Shown here piece by piece: positions 53,530-64,000 of a stretch of 64,000 bases of DNA. Position 1 is the stretch's first letter; the number at the start of each line of letters is the position of its first letter. Both the position numbers and the translations under genes were made by a program. Source of the DNA: Ursus arctos (lineage: Eukaryota; Chordata; Mammalia; Carnivora; Ursidae); the NCBI RefSeq assembly GCF_023065955.2, contig NW_026622986.1, positions 20,175,848-20,239,847 of the forward strand. Reading direction: 5' to 3'. Below the pieces are notes generated by a model, which did not search any database, was not told where the DNA came from, and saw only the letters and a list, made by a program, of their open reading frames with translations.

Positions 53530-55384
53530 CTGGAGTAAAGCAAAAATGTATATTACACCTGACACTTATTTCAGATATTACAACATTTGTATTGCTCAAT
53601 AAACATGATTAGTCATTGTGTTTCTACTGAACTTTAAATCTGTCTTTCCTACAAGGAGGCAAATAGTAATTTCCCAGGGGAGATGCCCGGAGTGCTTGAA
53701 ACAGCCATGTAATCGTCTTGGTTTCAAATTCCAGGTTTAATTTTAAAAGGCCCTGAGAGACTGGAAGAGAATAGGGTAATTTCTGCAGCCCTCAAATTCC
53801 CCGCCAGCAATCACAGAGAGAGAGCAGCAGAGCTTTCCTTTGCTTCTTAGGTTGGAGACCCTCTGAAGCAGTGAACAGAACTTTAAGGTTAACACCAAGA
53901 CTTTTGGTTTTCTTCTCGTTTGGTTCGCTTCGTTGGCTTGGCTTGGTTACTCTTAGTGCATTAAGACAGAGTACTCAAGCCTTCCTGAGCAACCTATAAA
54001 AGAAAAACACTGCAATACCGAACTTGCTAACCTTTGCGAGACACACAAAGGAACAGGACAAACAGGGGTGGCACCATTTAACCCTCCGATAGCAGTCAGC
54101 ATTTGGAACGTGTCTCACGCGTGACTAACGCCGAGGATTCGACCTGGGTTCACGGAGGCACGAATTGAAGAGCATGTACCGTGGAACCATCACATTCTAA
54201 AATTCGATACGTGATATGCCAGTGTCTTAGAAACTTTAGACTTAACATCGGAACGAGAGCATTTATGTTTTTTACCGGCATTCCAGCACGCCAAATACCC
54301 TGTTACTAAAAGACCCCCTTCACAGATGAAGACAGGAAGGAGTAGCGAGGGACAGGCAATTTTGGCAAGATGGTCTTACTGCCTAACATTTATTATCAGA
54401 GCCAACCCTGGGTCTAGTTGAAAGAATCCGCTACAATGTCTGTGCACCACAGGGCAGTGTTTAAGTTACATAAATATTAATACGAACATATAAATTCCAC
54501 TAAAACGCCAGGAAGCAGGCTGAATTGTATCACTTTTATGCATTTTAATGCGTAAAACAGACCAACATCAAAAACTTAACGCAGCTAGCAGGAGCCTCTG
54601 TATCTTTCTGAGGTTCTTAAGAGACACGCCAGGACATTTAACAAGGATACCAGACAGGATGTACAATTAATAAAAAGTGGTATTTACAGAAGCAATTTCT
54701 GGTCGTTTTACAAGAATATACCCTTACACCAGGACCAAAACATTTTCTTCCAGAAGTTTTTTGTGTGTTTGGTTTTTGTTTTTACTTTCTTTAAAGTCCC
54801 AAGTCTAATTTCAGTTTAAGGATGGGTCTGATTTACATTCTCTTTGAATTTTAATAAAAGTCAAAGCATTATTTGGATTGTGTAAAATTTCGACAAACAC
54901 CGCAAATAGTCAAAATGTTCAAAATGCAAATTTGCCCTTAACTTTTCATTCTAGACAAATGCCACATTCTTGAGCTCTGCCCCAATTTACTGCCTTTCAT
55001 TTCTGTCGATTTTCATAATTTAAAAATCAGAGCTCTTACATACTTCTGAATTCTGGTTATGTCCTCAAAATAAAACTATATTTCGGATGTTAGAAGACAA
55101 ATGTAAAAATCTCTAAAAGCAAGTAAAAATACCTTCCCAGACCAAGGCAAAAGCTTAGGTAAATAGACAGGACAAAAGATATTCAGTTATAGGAAAGGTA
55201 ACTTAGCTCCCTAGAATAAGTTGTGGGATGTTACTCCCCAAATGTCAATTATAGTCTTTTAAGAGAAAAAAATGGAATAGCAAAACAGTGTATCTAATAG
55301 AGTAAATACTAACAGATGGCAATATTAATGATGATCTGTCTGTCCTTGCTACGCGATGCGTGGTGTAGCAGGGTAATCTGTCTG

Positions 55385-55560
55385 AGGTCAGGCTACAGTC
55401 AGATCGATCCAGTTTTCATCCTGATTCTACCGCTTACTAGTTGTGCCAACTTGGTCAAGTCCCTACCTTCTCTTTGCCTGCTGCCCCGTCTGGGAAGTGG
55501 AGGCTTTAATACCTATTGTTTCCCAAGTTCTAAAGCAGAGCTGATGGTTCACATCAGACC
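55385..55560 (+). repeat. MIR fragment
   Basis: gattctaccgcttactagttgtgccaacttggtcaagtccc, then tctgggaagtggaggctttaatacctattg, a MIR core in forward orientation. Confidence 0.85.
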
Positions 55561-55843
55561 AGGGATGACCATGTGGGAGACAGAGGAAACTCTGCTTCCT
55601 TAACAATTTTGGCCAAAGTTTCTCCCTTCCTACGCTTTAGGAAGTAGTTTTCCTTTCTCGGTTTGTACATGAATAAGCAGAGAAAAATCCATCCCAAATT
55701 TTTCATAACGCATTCTACAAAACACTATTCCAAAGACATGAACCAAGAAAAATTTAAGATAATTTTAGTAAATACATGAAAAATATCCCCATCCCACTAC
55801 CCAGATTCACAGTACATGCTGATGTAATAAAGGCTCAGAAAGC

Positions 55844-56052
55844 GGGTGCCTGGGTGGCTCAATCGGTTAAGCATCTGCCTGCGGCTCAGGTCATGATCCC
55901 AGGGTCCTGGGGTTGAGCCCCACATTGAGCTCCCTGCTCAGCGGGGAGCCCGCTTCTCCCTCTCCCTCGGCCTCTGTCTCTACGCCCTCCGTGTGCTCTC
56001 TCTCTATATATATCTCAAATAAATAAATAAAATCTAAAAAAAAAAAAAAAAT
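55844..56052 (+). mobile_element. SINEC insertion (first of a tandem pair)
   Basis: Head gggtgcctgggtggctcaatcgg, tail with ctctatatatatctcaaataaataaataaaatctaaaaaaa. It runs straight into a second SINEC head at 56055. Confidence 0.94.
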
Positions 56053-56200
56053 CAGGAGTGCCTGGGTGGCTCAGTCGGTTAAGCATCTGCCTTCAGCTCA
56101 GGCCATGATCCCAGGGTCCTGGGATCGAGTCTCCCTCTGCTCTTCCTGTTTGTGCTCCCACACTCTCTCTCTGTCAAAGAAATAAAATCTTAAAAAATAA
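56053..56200 (+). mobile_element. SINEC insertion (second of a tandem pair, internally deleted)
   Basis: Head caggagtgcctgggtggctcagtcgg, about 60 bp shorter than full copies (middle missing between the gggatcgagtc and ctccctctgctc blocks), tail aaataaaatcttaaaaaataaat. The pair as a whole is bounded by similar flanks aataaaggctcagaaag (about 55826-55842) and aataaggctcaggaaag (about 56199-56215). Confidence 0.9.
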
Positions 56201-56576
56201 ATAAGGCTCAGGAAAGTCCTTAAAATAATTTCCTACTACCTAGTACCACCCTAAACTTGACCAGGAACACTCTAAAAATGCTGAATGGTCCCTAACAAAT
56301 CAAGCCAAAACAAGCATCCCTGTCTGAGATAACGTCAAACCTCAACGACCTATTTACCACCAAATTGAAAACAGCAATATCCATACCCTATGAAAGAAAA
56401 AAAATGTCCACATTACGAGATTTTATTAGCTAGTATTAAGATACCAGTATCAATACAGAGAATGGAAGAGTACCCAATAAAGCCAGGAGAGCACTGGAAA
56501 TTGTATGCATAGAATGCCATCTTCAACATCCTACCAGTCCGATGCGCAGGCTTGGTTGATCTGCACGTGTCTACTT

Positions 56577-56785
56577 TTTTTTTTTTAATAAACTTTTTTA
56601 AAAAGATTTTATTTATTCGACAGAGATAGAGACAGCCAGTGAGAGAGGGAACACAAGCAGGGGGAGTGGGAGAGGAAGAAGCAGGCTCCCAGCAGAGGAG
56701 CCTGATGTGGGGCTCGATCCCATAACGCCGGGATCACGCCCTGAGCCGAAGGCAGACGCTTAACCGCTGTGCCACCCAGGCGCCC
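56577..56785 (-). mobile_element. SINEC insertion (antisense)
   Basis: T-rich tail, gattttatttattcgacagagatag, gagggaacacaagcagggggag, head gccacccaggcgcccc. 16-bp flanks with two mismatches: ctgcacgtgtctactt (56561-56576) and ctgcatgcgtctactt (56786-56801). Same young subfamily as 30040 and 39235. Confidence 0.94.
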
Positions 56786-57814
56786 CTGCATGCGTCTACT
56801 TCTATATGACGACACGCATCTCACAGTCTGAGAGCCCCCAGTAACCCCGGGATTAATGAAAGCCAGATATGGGGTAGAGGTCTCCAAAAAGGGATGAAGT
56901 GCATTTGAACTAAAAGGACCTGACAATTACAAAATACTAAAGAAGATGGACGTTCCAAACCAAAAAGAATCTTCCATTGTACTTGTTTGCAGATGCTTGA
57001 CCAAAAAAAAAAAAAAAATTCCTGCTAATGCTAAAGTATTACCATTGAATACAAAGGATTTTGCAGCATTACAGAAACAAATAAAATCTAAGCTAGAGAA
57101 AATAGAAGCCTAGTTCTTTACATCAGCGAAAAGATCTGCCCAAATCACATCCCTTCCCACAGGGAGAAGCAGGCAAGGTTCTCAGACGTGTCTGCATAGG
57201 GTTCAATTTCAAATTCACTCCAGGTCTGAGTAGCTCTTTCCAGTGATTCTTTTACGGAAGGGCACACAACTTCAAGAATCCTAGGAAGGATTACTCAGCC
57301 CCAGCGTATTACATAACTCATTTAATTGCTATCTGCAAATGCAGTTTTAACTGGTTTCATACTGGGTTTCCCTTCAAGTCCTTAGCAGTGGGTAGAACTG
57401 AAAACTGAGTTTCCCAAGTGGGGATGAAATGAACAGATCACAAAAACTGCTCTTCGCCAGTGATGTCTAAGACCGTCATGCCTAAAACGCCTCCCCACCC
57501 GGCCAGGCAGCTAGCGACCCCGGGATTAGTCACCAAGGCTGCTCAGGGCGACAGTGTTTTCAGGAAGAGATTAGGACGTGAGAACGTCCTCTGCACTGAA
57601 GCCCCAATTTAATACTCGATGGCTTTATTATTAATGAGAACAATTAATTTGATTCTGTCCCAAATACGATGAAAGTCAAACGCTGGGATGCCATCACTAC
57701 ACCATAGCGCCAGTCTGCTTTCAACACGTAATAAAGACCACGGGACGCAGAGAACGAGAACACGCGAATGACCGTGTAATGTGGACTTTTACACAAACGC
57801 TGTTTTTCTCATAC

Positions 57815-57951
57815 CTGGAGTAGAATTTCCCTTGCTTGGCTCTCTGTTCATGCTGCAGCCTCATATTTTCTAGTTTCACCGGGCTTGGAATGAATCCGAT
57901 TTCACAGCCTTCTTTCACCAATCGCCCTATCCACCAGTCATTGTTAAATTT
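57815..57951 (-). CDS. CACNB2: CACNB2 exon 5: SH3 domain core
   Basis: 137 nt: 45 codons plus AG of a Ser codon finished by exon 6. Encodes [20 protein letters not shown], then [20 protein letters not shown] and GKFYS. NDWWIGR and GFIPSP are classical SH3 signatures (the WW pair and the ALYDY-fold 3-10 helix region). In MAGUK-type beta subunits this SH3 packs against the GK domain and the HOOK. Acceptor TAG at 57954-57952, donor GTATGA from 57814. Confidence 0.98.
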
Positions 57952-59983
57952 CTAAACACAAAAGCAAATTTGTTTGCCATCAGTGCACAGAAGTTCACGC
58001 CTTCAGATTGTTTTTCTTCTACGCGAACGATTTTCGGTGGAGAGGCATATTATGGCAATTACAGTAAACTATGCCTCAACATCACAACTGGAGAAACTCG
58101 GAGGGCTTCATGGTCGAGCATGTATGAATCAAGTATTGTCAATGAGCCCAGCAATCCACTGGCGCTTGCCTCTTCCTCCTAGTTCCTGCTATTGCTTTGA
58201 GACTAACCTGAATTCCAACGCAGCTCCTGCAGGATCACCTCCCCTGGTTCAAAGACGAACAGCCCATCCTATCAAGAGACCATTAGAACTAGGGAGCATG
58301 ACAGAGGCCTCTTCTATAATCAGATTACTTAAAAATATTAAGAGTGGGAGAGAAACACTGAAATCTACCTGAAATATCTTGTGTCAGAGCAAAATGTCCC
58401 TCTGTGCAAACAGGTTTCTAATTACCATGGTACGGTGTTCTCAGAGGGTTTTTCTCCACTTGTGTGGATGTTGACGATTTCTCTCTTGCAGACAGACTGT
58501 TTACTCTAAATCTATGATTTGGTTTTACTTCTCTCAATTGGATGGTATCTTTCCAGTCTGTTCTTGAACATTTCAAAGACTAGCTACTCTGTGTTTGTTT
58601 TTTTCCCTTCCATGGTAGAAAAGAGACCCCTCTTTAAGCAGCAGCCATCGGGAGGGGACCCTGGATTAACCGAACTCCCTGTTGTAAAGTCAGATTCCAG
58701 GCATGACATTGTTTGTGACCACTTTTTCCATCTTTCCTTCCCAGGCAGTATTTATATCTCTTTCTAAAAGTTAGTGAAACGGTAGGCTCTGAATTCTCTA
58801 GGCCTGGGCACCTGGGTGGCTCAGTCAGTTAAGGGTCTGCCTTCAGCCCAGGGTGTGATCCCAGGGTCCTGGGATCGAGCTCCACATCGGGCTCCCTGTT
58901 CAGTGGGAAGTCTGCTTCTCCCTCTGCCTCTGCCCTTCCTCCCTCCCCACTGCTGGTGCGTGCTCCCTCTCTCTCTCAAATAAATAAATAAAATCTTAAA
59001 AAAAAAATTCTCTAGGCGGTTTTATTTCTTACATATACAAAAACATTGGAGTCAGGGCTAAAACTGTGCCTCTCTACCTCTTTACTAAACAGATTTTTAG
59101 AGTACGGATTTTTTAATACATTTTTGTTATCTGAGTCTAGTCTAAGCTCTTCTAATTGGCTGTCATCACCTCCTTTAGTTATAGATTGTATCACAGGGAG
59201 TATGAAATTTACATATGTTCCTCATGACATATCACCCCTCAGATGCAAGTCGCTCCAATTCTCATTCCTGCAGCTCCAAGGAAACCTCATATTCACACCC
59301 TGAGAACATCATTCAGGGAGAATTTCTGCTCCTTTCATACCCTGTTCTGCACAGCAGGCATTTGATAAATGTTGACTCAAAATAAACCTTAATTAAGGGT
59401 GCGTTTTTCCAACGTACGGGTATGAGTCATTGCTAACTGGCAGGTGGAGACTTTGGCGTGGAGAAAAAGGGAGTGTCCTGCTCTCTGCTCCTTGCCTCCG
59501 TGGCTCCAATTCCCACCACGCTCCCTTCCACTGCCGACATTAACCACCCGAGAAGGGTCCAGGGCATCAGTGGTCTGCATTTGGGCATCGTCAGCAGAGA
59601 GGAGAGATTGTGAATTCTAGGCGTTATTATTACCCCTCCCCAGATGGCTAAACTTGCAACGTGAGGGGAAAACGACACACAGCCAAGGTTAAAAATTAAA
59701 AGAAAAAGTACAGGTGACGCATAAAAAAGGATCATCTACTCCAGTAATTCCCACTTTCTGGGTCACAGAGCCCAGGGGAGCCCTGAAGTTAGTGCAAGAC
59801 TCCTGTGACTTCCTTCTTCTTTCAAAAGGTTATATTGATATCAGGAAAGGTTGAGCGGCATTGCATCCGCGCGTGGTATTCAAGTCCAGCTACACGCGAC
59901 ACTATGTCACGGCAGTAAGAGAGAGGAAGTGATGTCTCGAGGTGAAAAGTCATGCGGGCAGAAATTCAAATCCTTTTCCTTAC
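57952..59983 (-). other. CACNB2: CACNB2 intron 4 (2.0 kb)
   Basis: Contains one SINEC (58804-59005) and a possible L2 tail near 59330-59390. Otherwise nothing recognised. Confidence 0.7.
58804..59005 (+). mobile_element. SINEC insertion
   Basis: Head tgggcacctgggtggctcagtc, CT-rich middle, tail caaataaataaataaaatcttaaaaaa. Perfect 12-bp flanks aattctctaggc at 58792-58803 and 59006-59017. Confidence 0.96.
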
Positions 59984-60106
59984 TTCCTTAACATGCAGAA
60001 AATCTTTTGCTTCGAAGGAGATGGCCATGCCTGGCACTGGAACATCATCTTCGTGGGCTGCACTATAGCTGACATTTGTCCGAACAGCAAACGCAACGGG
60101 CTTTGT
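59984..60106 (-). CDS. CACNB2: CACNB2 exon 4: start of SH3 domain
   Basis: 123 nt, 41 codons, phase 0 both ends. Encodes [20 protein letters not shown], then [20 protein letters not shown] and E. This is the first part of the SH3 domain. [11 protein letters not shown] and [13 protein letters not shown] are near-invariant across CaV beta subunits. Acceptor TTTAG at 60111-60107, donor GTAAGG from 59983. The N-terminal exons, which set the membrane-targeting isoforms of beta-2, lie beyond the right edge of the window. Confidence 0.98.
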
Positions 60107-60615
60107 CTAAAGCGGGAAAAGAAAGGGAGAAGAAAGTTAAAAAGAAGCAACCGCGTTCCTCCTTTTTCTCCCTGTGATATCAACATACGCCGACTATCTG
60201 TTGTCGTTGTTGGTTTCTTCCACCTGGTTCTTTATCACAAAACAGATTATTGGTACTCACGGCACGGGGAGTCTCTGCCCTCTGCGATGCAACCCACCTG
60301 AACTAGGAAAAGGCCATTGTTCTCTTCGAAAGCACTACAAGTAATGAAGGTAAAGATGAAGTCTGGAAACATATGTTTACAACATAACAGCTTGTAGCAA
60401 ATAGAAATCAGGAGACACACACAGAGCAATGAAATGCCCTTTCTTCTTCCTTCTCAGTGAAGAAGACTGAGTACCAGCCACTCCCACCCTAAAGAGCTAC
60501 TTTAATAAATAATTAATGACCTAATTCTTGGAAGCACAGTGTGAAAAAAAAAAAACCAGAGAAGATATCTAATTCATGGCTGCAGGGAATTATGAAATCA
60601 ATGACCTTTAATTCT

Positions 60616-60815
60616 TTTTTTTTTTTTAAGATTTATTTATTTAGAGAGAGAGAGAGTGCACAGTGGGGAGGGGCACAGGGAGAGGAGACAGTCTCAAGCA
60701 GACTCCTCACTGAGCACAGAGCCTGATGGCAAGGCTGGATCTCATCACCCTGAAATCATGACCTGAGCCGAAACCAAGAGTTGGATACCTAATTGGCTGA
60801 GCCACCCAGGCACCC
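60616..60815 (-). mobile_element. SINEC insertion (antisense)
   Basis: T-run, aagatttatttatttagagagag, head gccacccaggcaccc. 19-bp flanks with one mismatch: atcaatgacctttaattct (60597-60615) and atcagtgacctttaattct (60816-60834). Confidence 0.95.
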
Positions 60816-61440
60816 ATCAGTGACCTTTAATTCTATTCTTTTCCCTCTTGAGTTCGGTCAGCCGCTGAAGACAGTAACATGAATTAAGCCATCCTTCATT
60901 ATTTGATGCTTTGCAAATTTATAGGTTAAGCATCTGTCCTCTGGGCAATTCCTATGTATCTACAAGGTGAAAAAACAGATAAGTGCAGAAATGGTGAAAA
61001 GAGGTATTGTCTTAACTGGCACTGCATTTCTTCACATTGTGGACACGTGGATTTTTTCTGAGAAGTTTCTCCCTACCGAAGGAGCTCTTCTTTGACCTGG
61101 CTTGTCAGGGAGGAAAACTGGGGATTGGGAATAAGAGACCATCTTTATTTCCAAATTTTCCACACTTGTTCTGTTCTATGGGATTGTTGTCTGGGTTGAG
61201 GACCAAGCTAAGAGCCACAAAGTCACTCAGATCCATCCACAATATGCAGACTAAGAAAGGCTACCACATTCTGGATAAGGGCACAGTAGACATAAAGTGG
61301 ACGTAAGCATAGGAAAACCGATTCTTGGTATCCACTACGATCTTTAATGACATAAAAGATACTCTTCCTCAAATGGAAATAGGGACTTTAAAAAAAAAAG
61401 AAAGAAAAGTTGCCCATAATTCTACCACTGAAACACAATC

Positions 61441-62658
61441 TTTTTTAAAATTTTAGTTATTTTTTAAAATTTAAATTCAATTAATTAACATATAGTGTAT
61501 TATTAGTTTCAGAGGTAGAGTTCAGCACTTCATCAGTCTTAATATGTTGTGTTAATTACATCACGTGCCCTCCTTAATGTCCATCACCCAGTTACCCCAA
61601 CTCCCCCCCACTTCCCCTCCAGGAATCCTCAGTTTGTTTCCTATGATTCAGAGTCTTTTATGGTTTGTCTCTCTGATTTCGCCTTGTTTTATGTTTCCCT
61701 CCATTCCCCTATGATCCTCTGTTTCATCTCTTAAATTGCACGTGAGTGAGATCGTAAAATTTTCTTTCTCTGATTGACTTTTTTCGCTTAGCATAATGCC
61801 CTTTAGTTCCATCCACGTCGTTGCAAATGGCAAAGATTTCATTTTTGTTGATGGCTGAGTAGTATCTCTCCATTCATCTGTTAATGGCATCTGGGCTCTT
61901 TCCATAGTTGGGCTATTGTGGACATTGCTGCTATGAACATTGGAGTGCAGGTGCCCCTTCGGATCACTACGTTTGCATCTTTGGGGTGAATACCCAGTAG
62001 GTCAATTGCTGGGTCATACGGTAGTTCTATTTTCAGATTTTTGAGGAACCTCCATACTGTTTTCCAGAGTGGCTGCACCCGCTTGCATTCCCACCAACAG
62101 TGTAGGAGGGTTCCCCTTTCTCCACATCCTTGCCAACATCTGTTGTTTCCTGACTTGTTCATTTAGCCATTCTGACCAGTGTGAGGTGGTATCTCATTGT
62201 GGTTTTGATTTGTGTTTCCCTGATGCCGAGTGCTGTTGAGCATTTTTTTTTCATGTGTCTATTGGCCATTTGTTATGTCTTCTTTGGAGAAATGTCTATT
62301 CATGTCTTCTGACCATTTCTTGATTGTATTATTTGTTCTTTGGGTGTTGAGTTTGATAAGTTCTTTATAGATTTTGGATACTAGTCCTTTATCTGATAAG
62401 ACATTTGCAAATATATCCATCCATTCTGTTAGTTGTCTTTTGGTTTTGTTGACTGTTTCCTTTGCTGTGCAAAAGCTTTTTATCTTGATGAAGTCCCAAT
62501 AGTTCATTTTTGCCTTTGTTTCCCTTGCCTTTGGAGACGTGTCTAGCAAGAATTGCTGCAGCTAAAGTCAAAGAAGTTGCTGCCTGTGTCCTCCTCTAGG
62601 ATTTTGATGGATTCCTGTCTCACATTTAGGTCTTTCATCCATTTTGAGCCTATTTCTG
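61441..62658 (-). mobile_element. 5'-truncated L1 insertion (1.2 kb) with 12-bp TSD
   Basis: Reverse-oriented carnivore L1 3' end, same strand as CACNB2. Minus-strand frames show ORF2 C-terminal pieces: [20 protein letters not shown] and [19 protein letters not shown]. They are broken by stops and a frameshift (about 61900-62165), so the copy is dead. The 3' UTR is at 61441-61650 with T-rich tail. Identical flanks tgaaacacaatc at 61429-61440 and 62659-62670. Confidence 0.95.
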
Positions 62659-63658
62659 TGAAACACAATCCTTGAAAAGTGATGGTGCTTCCATTTTTTC
62701 TTGAAATTTCTTTAAATATAATAGATTTTACTCCCACAGCTACAATCATATTTCATTTTTATCCAATTTTTAAAGTAATATACTATGTCTTCATGTGATA
62801 TGATGCTTTTTAAATCTACCACTTAAAAAATTATCCCAACCATTCACCTTTTTTGCTATGTAGGTTTATAATTATTTTTTCACTACGATAAATATTCTTC
62901 TTTGAAAAATCTTCATACAAAAAGTCTCTTTCTATTTAGAATTCTTTCCTTGGGACAGATTCCCAGAGGTAGCATGAGTAAGCCATGAGTTATCAAGACC
63001 TTCTTCAATTCTCTTCCAAACTACCATCCAACTGGGCTACACCATTTTAAACCGCAACCAGCAGTATAAGATGGAGCCCTTTAAAAGAAGACATAGTCTT
63101 CATCAGACTTGGTTATACTGCTAGAAATAGGATTTTCTTGAATCGATTTTTTCCATCATTCAGGAGAGTTTCTGATCACAAAAACGTAGGTCCAAGATTT
63201 TCTTTTTTTTTTAAATGTTAGCATGATTTCTCATTTCCCCCAAGGTCTTTTATTCCTTGGAGGATACAGAGTTTAAGCATTGCATATGTGTTTTCATCAC
63301 TGGAAGACATAAATTTTAAATGTACAACTCCACAGAGGATCCTATGAAAAATCTCATGTCTTTTATGCATTAACTTTTCAAAGACTGGAGTCCCAGGAAG
63401 AGGAAACACCAAAAGACAGAAAAACTGAAGGTGTGGTGAAGGCTAGCATACAGTAACAGGGGCCACAGATCATCATTTTATGTTCTGACAGTCTAAGACA
63501 TCAATACGGAATGTTCCTCCTTCCTCGGCTCATGTAACCAGTAATGCTAGTGTTAGAGATGGAGCTGTGTATGGGCGTCAGCTGTATATAACCTACAAGG
63601 AGGAAAGAACAGCAGAATCTTGTCCCTCGGTGTCTCTACTCCAAGAACTACATTTCTA

Positions 63659-63831
63659 GGAGAGGGGGGGAGGGGACTGGGCTAGGCCGGGGATGGGTAC
63701 TAAGGAGGTCGCGTATTGCATGGAGCACTGGGTGTTATACGCAAATAATGAATCATGGAACATTGCATCAAAAACTAAGGATATACTGTATGGTGACTAA
63801 CATAACATAATAAAAAATTATTATATAAAAA
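63659..63831 (+). mobile_element. Very short L1 3' UTR insertion with perfect 16-bp TSD
   Basis: Only 173 bp: the G-rich stretch gagaggggggg, then ttgcatggagcactgggtgttatacgc, aatgaatcatggaacattgc and the A-rich tail. This is the carnivore L1 3' UTR alone, severely 5' truncated. Flanks aagaactacatttcta at 63643-63658 and 63832-63847 are identical. Confidence 0.95.
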
Positions 63832-64000
63832 AAGAACTACATTTCTAAAATTAGAATGGACAACAGTGAAAGTGAAGAGGAGGAAAAAGGCTTTTATCAA
63901 AATAAGAGAAAAAAAAAAAACCCCAGAATGCAAACCAAAGGGGCCGAATGACGGTGTCACCTTTGGTTCCCTGAACTCACTTCAGCTCTAACTCAAGCAG

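Larger units (their letters stand above)
53530..57814 (-). other. CACNB2: CACNB2 intron 5 (4.3 kb)
   Basis: Holds a MIR (55385-55560) and three SINEC copies around 55844-56785. 53600-55380 and 56800-57814 show no named feature. An A-run is at 57002-57018. Confidence 0.75.
60107..64000 (-). other. CACNB2: CACNB2 intron 3 (partial, runs off the window)
   Basis: No further CACNB2 exon found up to 64000; I looked for the next upstream exon (Ser/Glu-rich segment ending QAQAQLEKAK) and did not see it. Holds a SINEC and two L1 insertions, listed separately. 60107-60590, 60840-61425 and 62760-63640 hold no named feature. Confidence 0.75.

Overview
The window is nuclear DNA of a caniform carnivore. 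About twenty tRNA-derived carnivore SINEs (SINEC type, opening like GGGGCGCCTGGGTGGC) lie on both strands, beside carnivore-type L1 3' ends, old L1M, L2, MIR, MER2 and MER5-type fragments. The youngest SINE copies (30040-30240, 39235-39433, 56577-56785) resemble the subfamily I associate with bears and giant panda. That species-level guess is inference.

The window holds the 3' parts of two conserved vertebrate genes lying tail to tail. On the plus strand, the last three coding exons of NSUN6 (tRNA m5C methyltransferase) lie at 7126-7274, 10902-11027 and 12579-12791, with a 3' UTR to about 13190. On the minus strand, eleven constitutive or alternative coding exons of CACNB2 (voltage-gated calcium channel beta-2 subunit) run from 60106 down to the stop codon at 18445, plus a 20-nt alternative exon. 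The 3' UTR probably ends at about 15550 or 17075. The eleven exons (exon 7a form) sum to 1650 nt, exactly 550 codons including the stop, and every junction is GT-AG and in phase. Substituting the 20-nt exon 7b for 7a also keeps the frame. The upstream exons of both genes lie outside the window.

Layout: 1-7125 NSUN6 intron dominated by an antisense L1M interrupted by a younger L1; 7126-13190 end of NSUN6; 13190-15550 short intergenic gap with one SINE and one L2 end; 15550-18444 CACNB2 3' UTR; 18445-22783 five clustered CACNB2 exons (C-terminus and end of the GK domain); 22784-34071 a large repeat-filled intron; 34072-48512 the start of the GK domain and the alternative exon 7 pair; 48513-60106 the HOOK and SH3 exons; 60107-64000 the intron above exon 4, with two L1 insertions.

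The two genes do not share a pathway: NSUN6 modifies tRNA in the cytoplasm and CACNB2 traffics and gates L-type calcium channels. Most other open reading frames in the window fall inside repeats or are antisense shadows of exons. I see no bacterial-type operon, CRISPR array, viral genome or clearly new gene system. The most informative items are the exon 7a/7b switch, well-marked retrotransposon insertions with intact target-site duplications, a 120-bp tandem duplication inside an L1, and two weak unexplained segments at 14180-14239 and 46370-46770.
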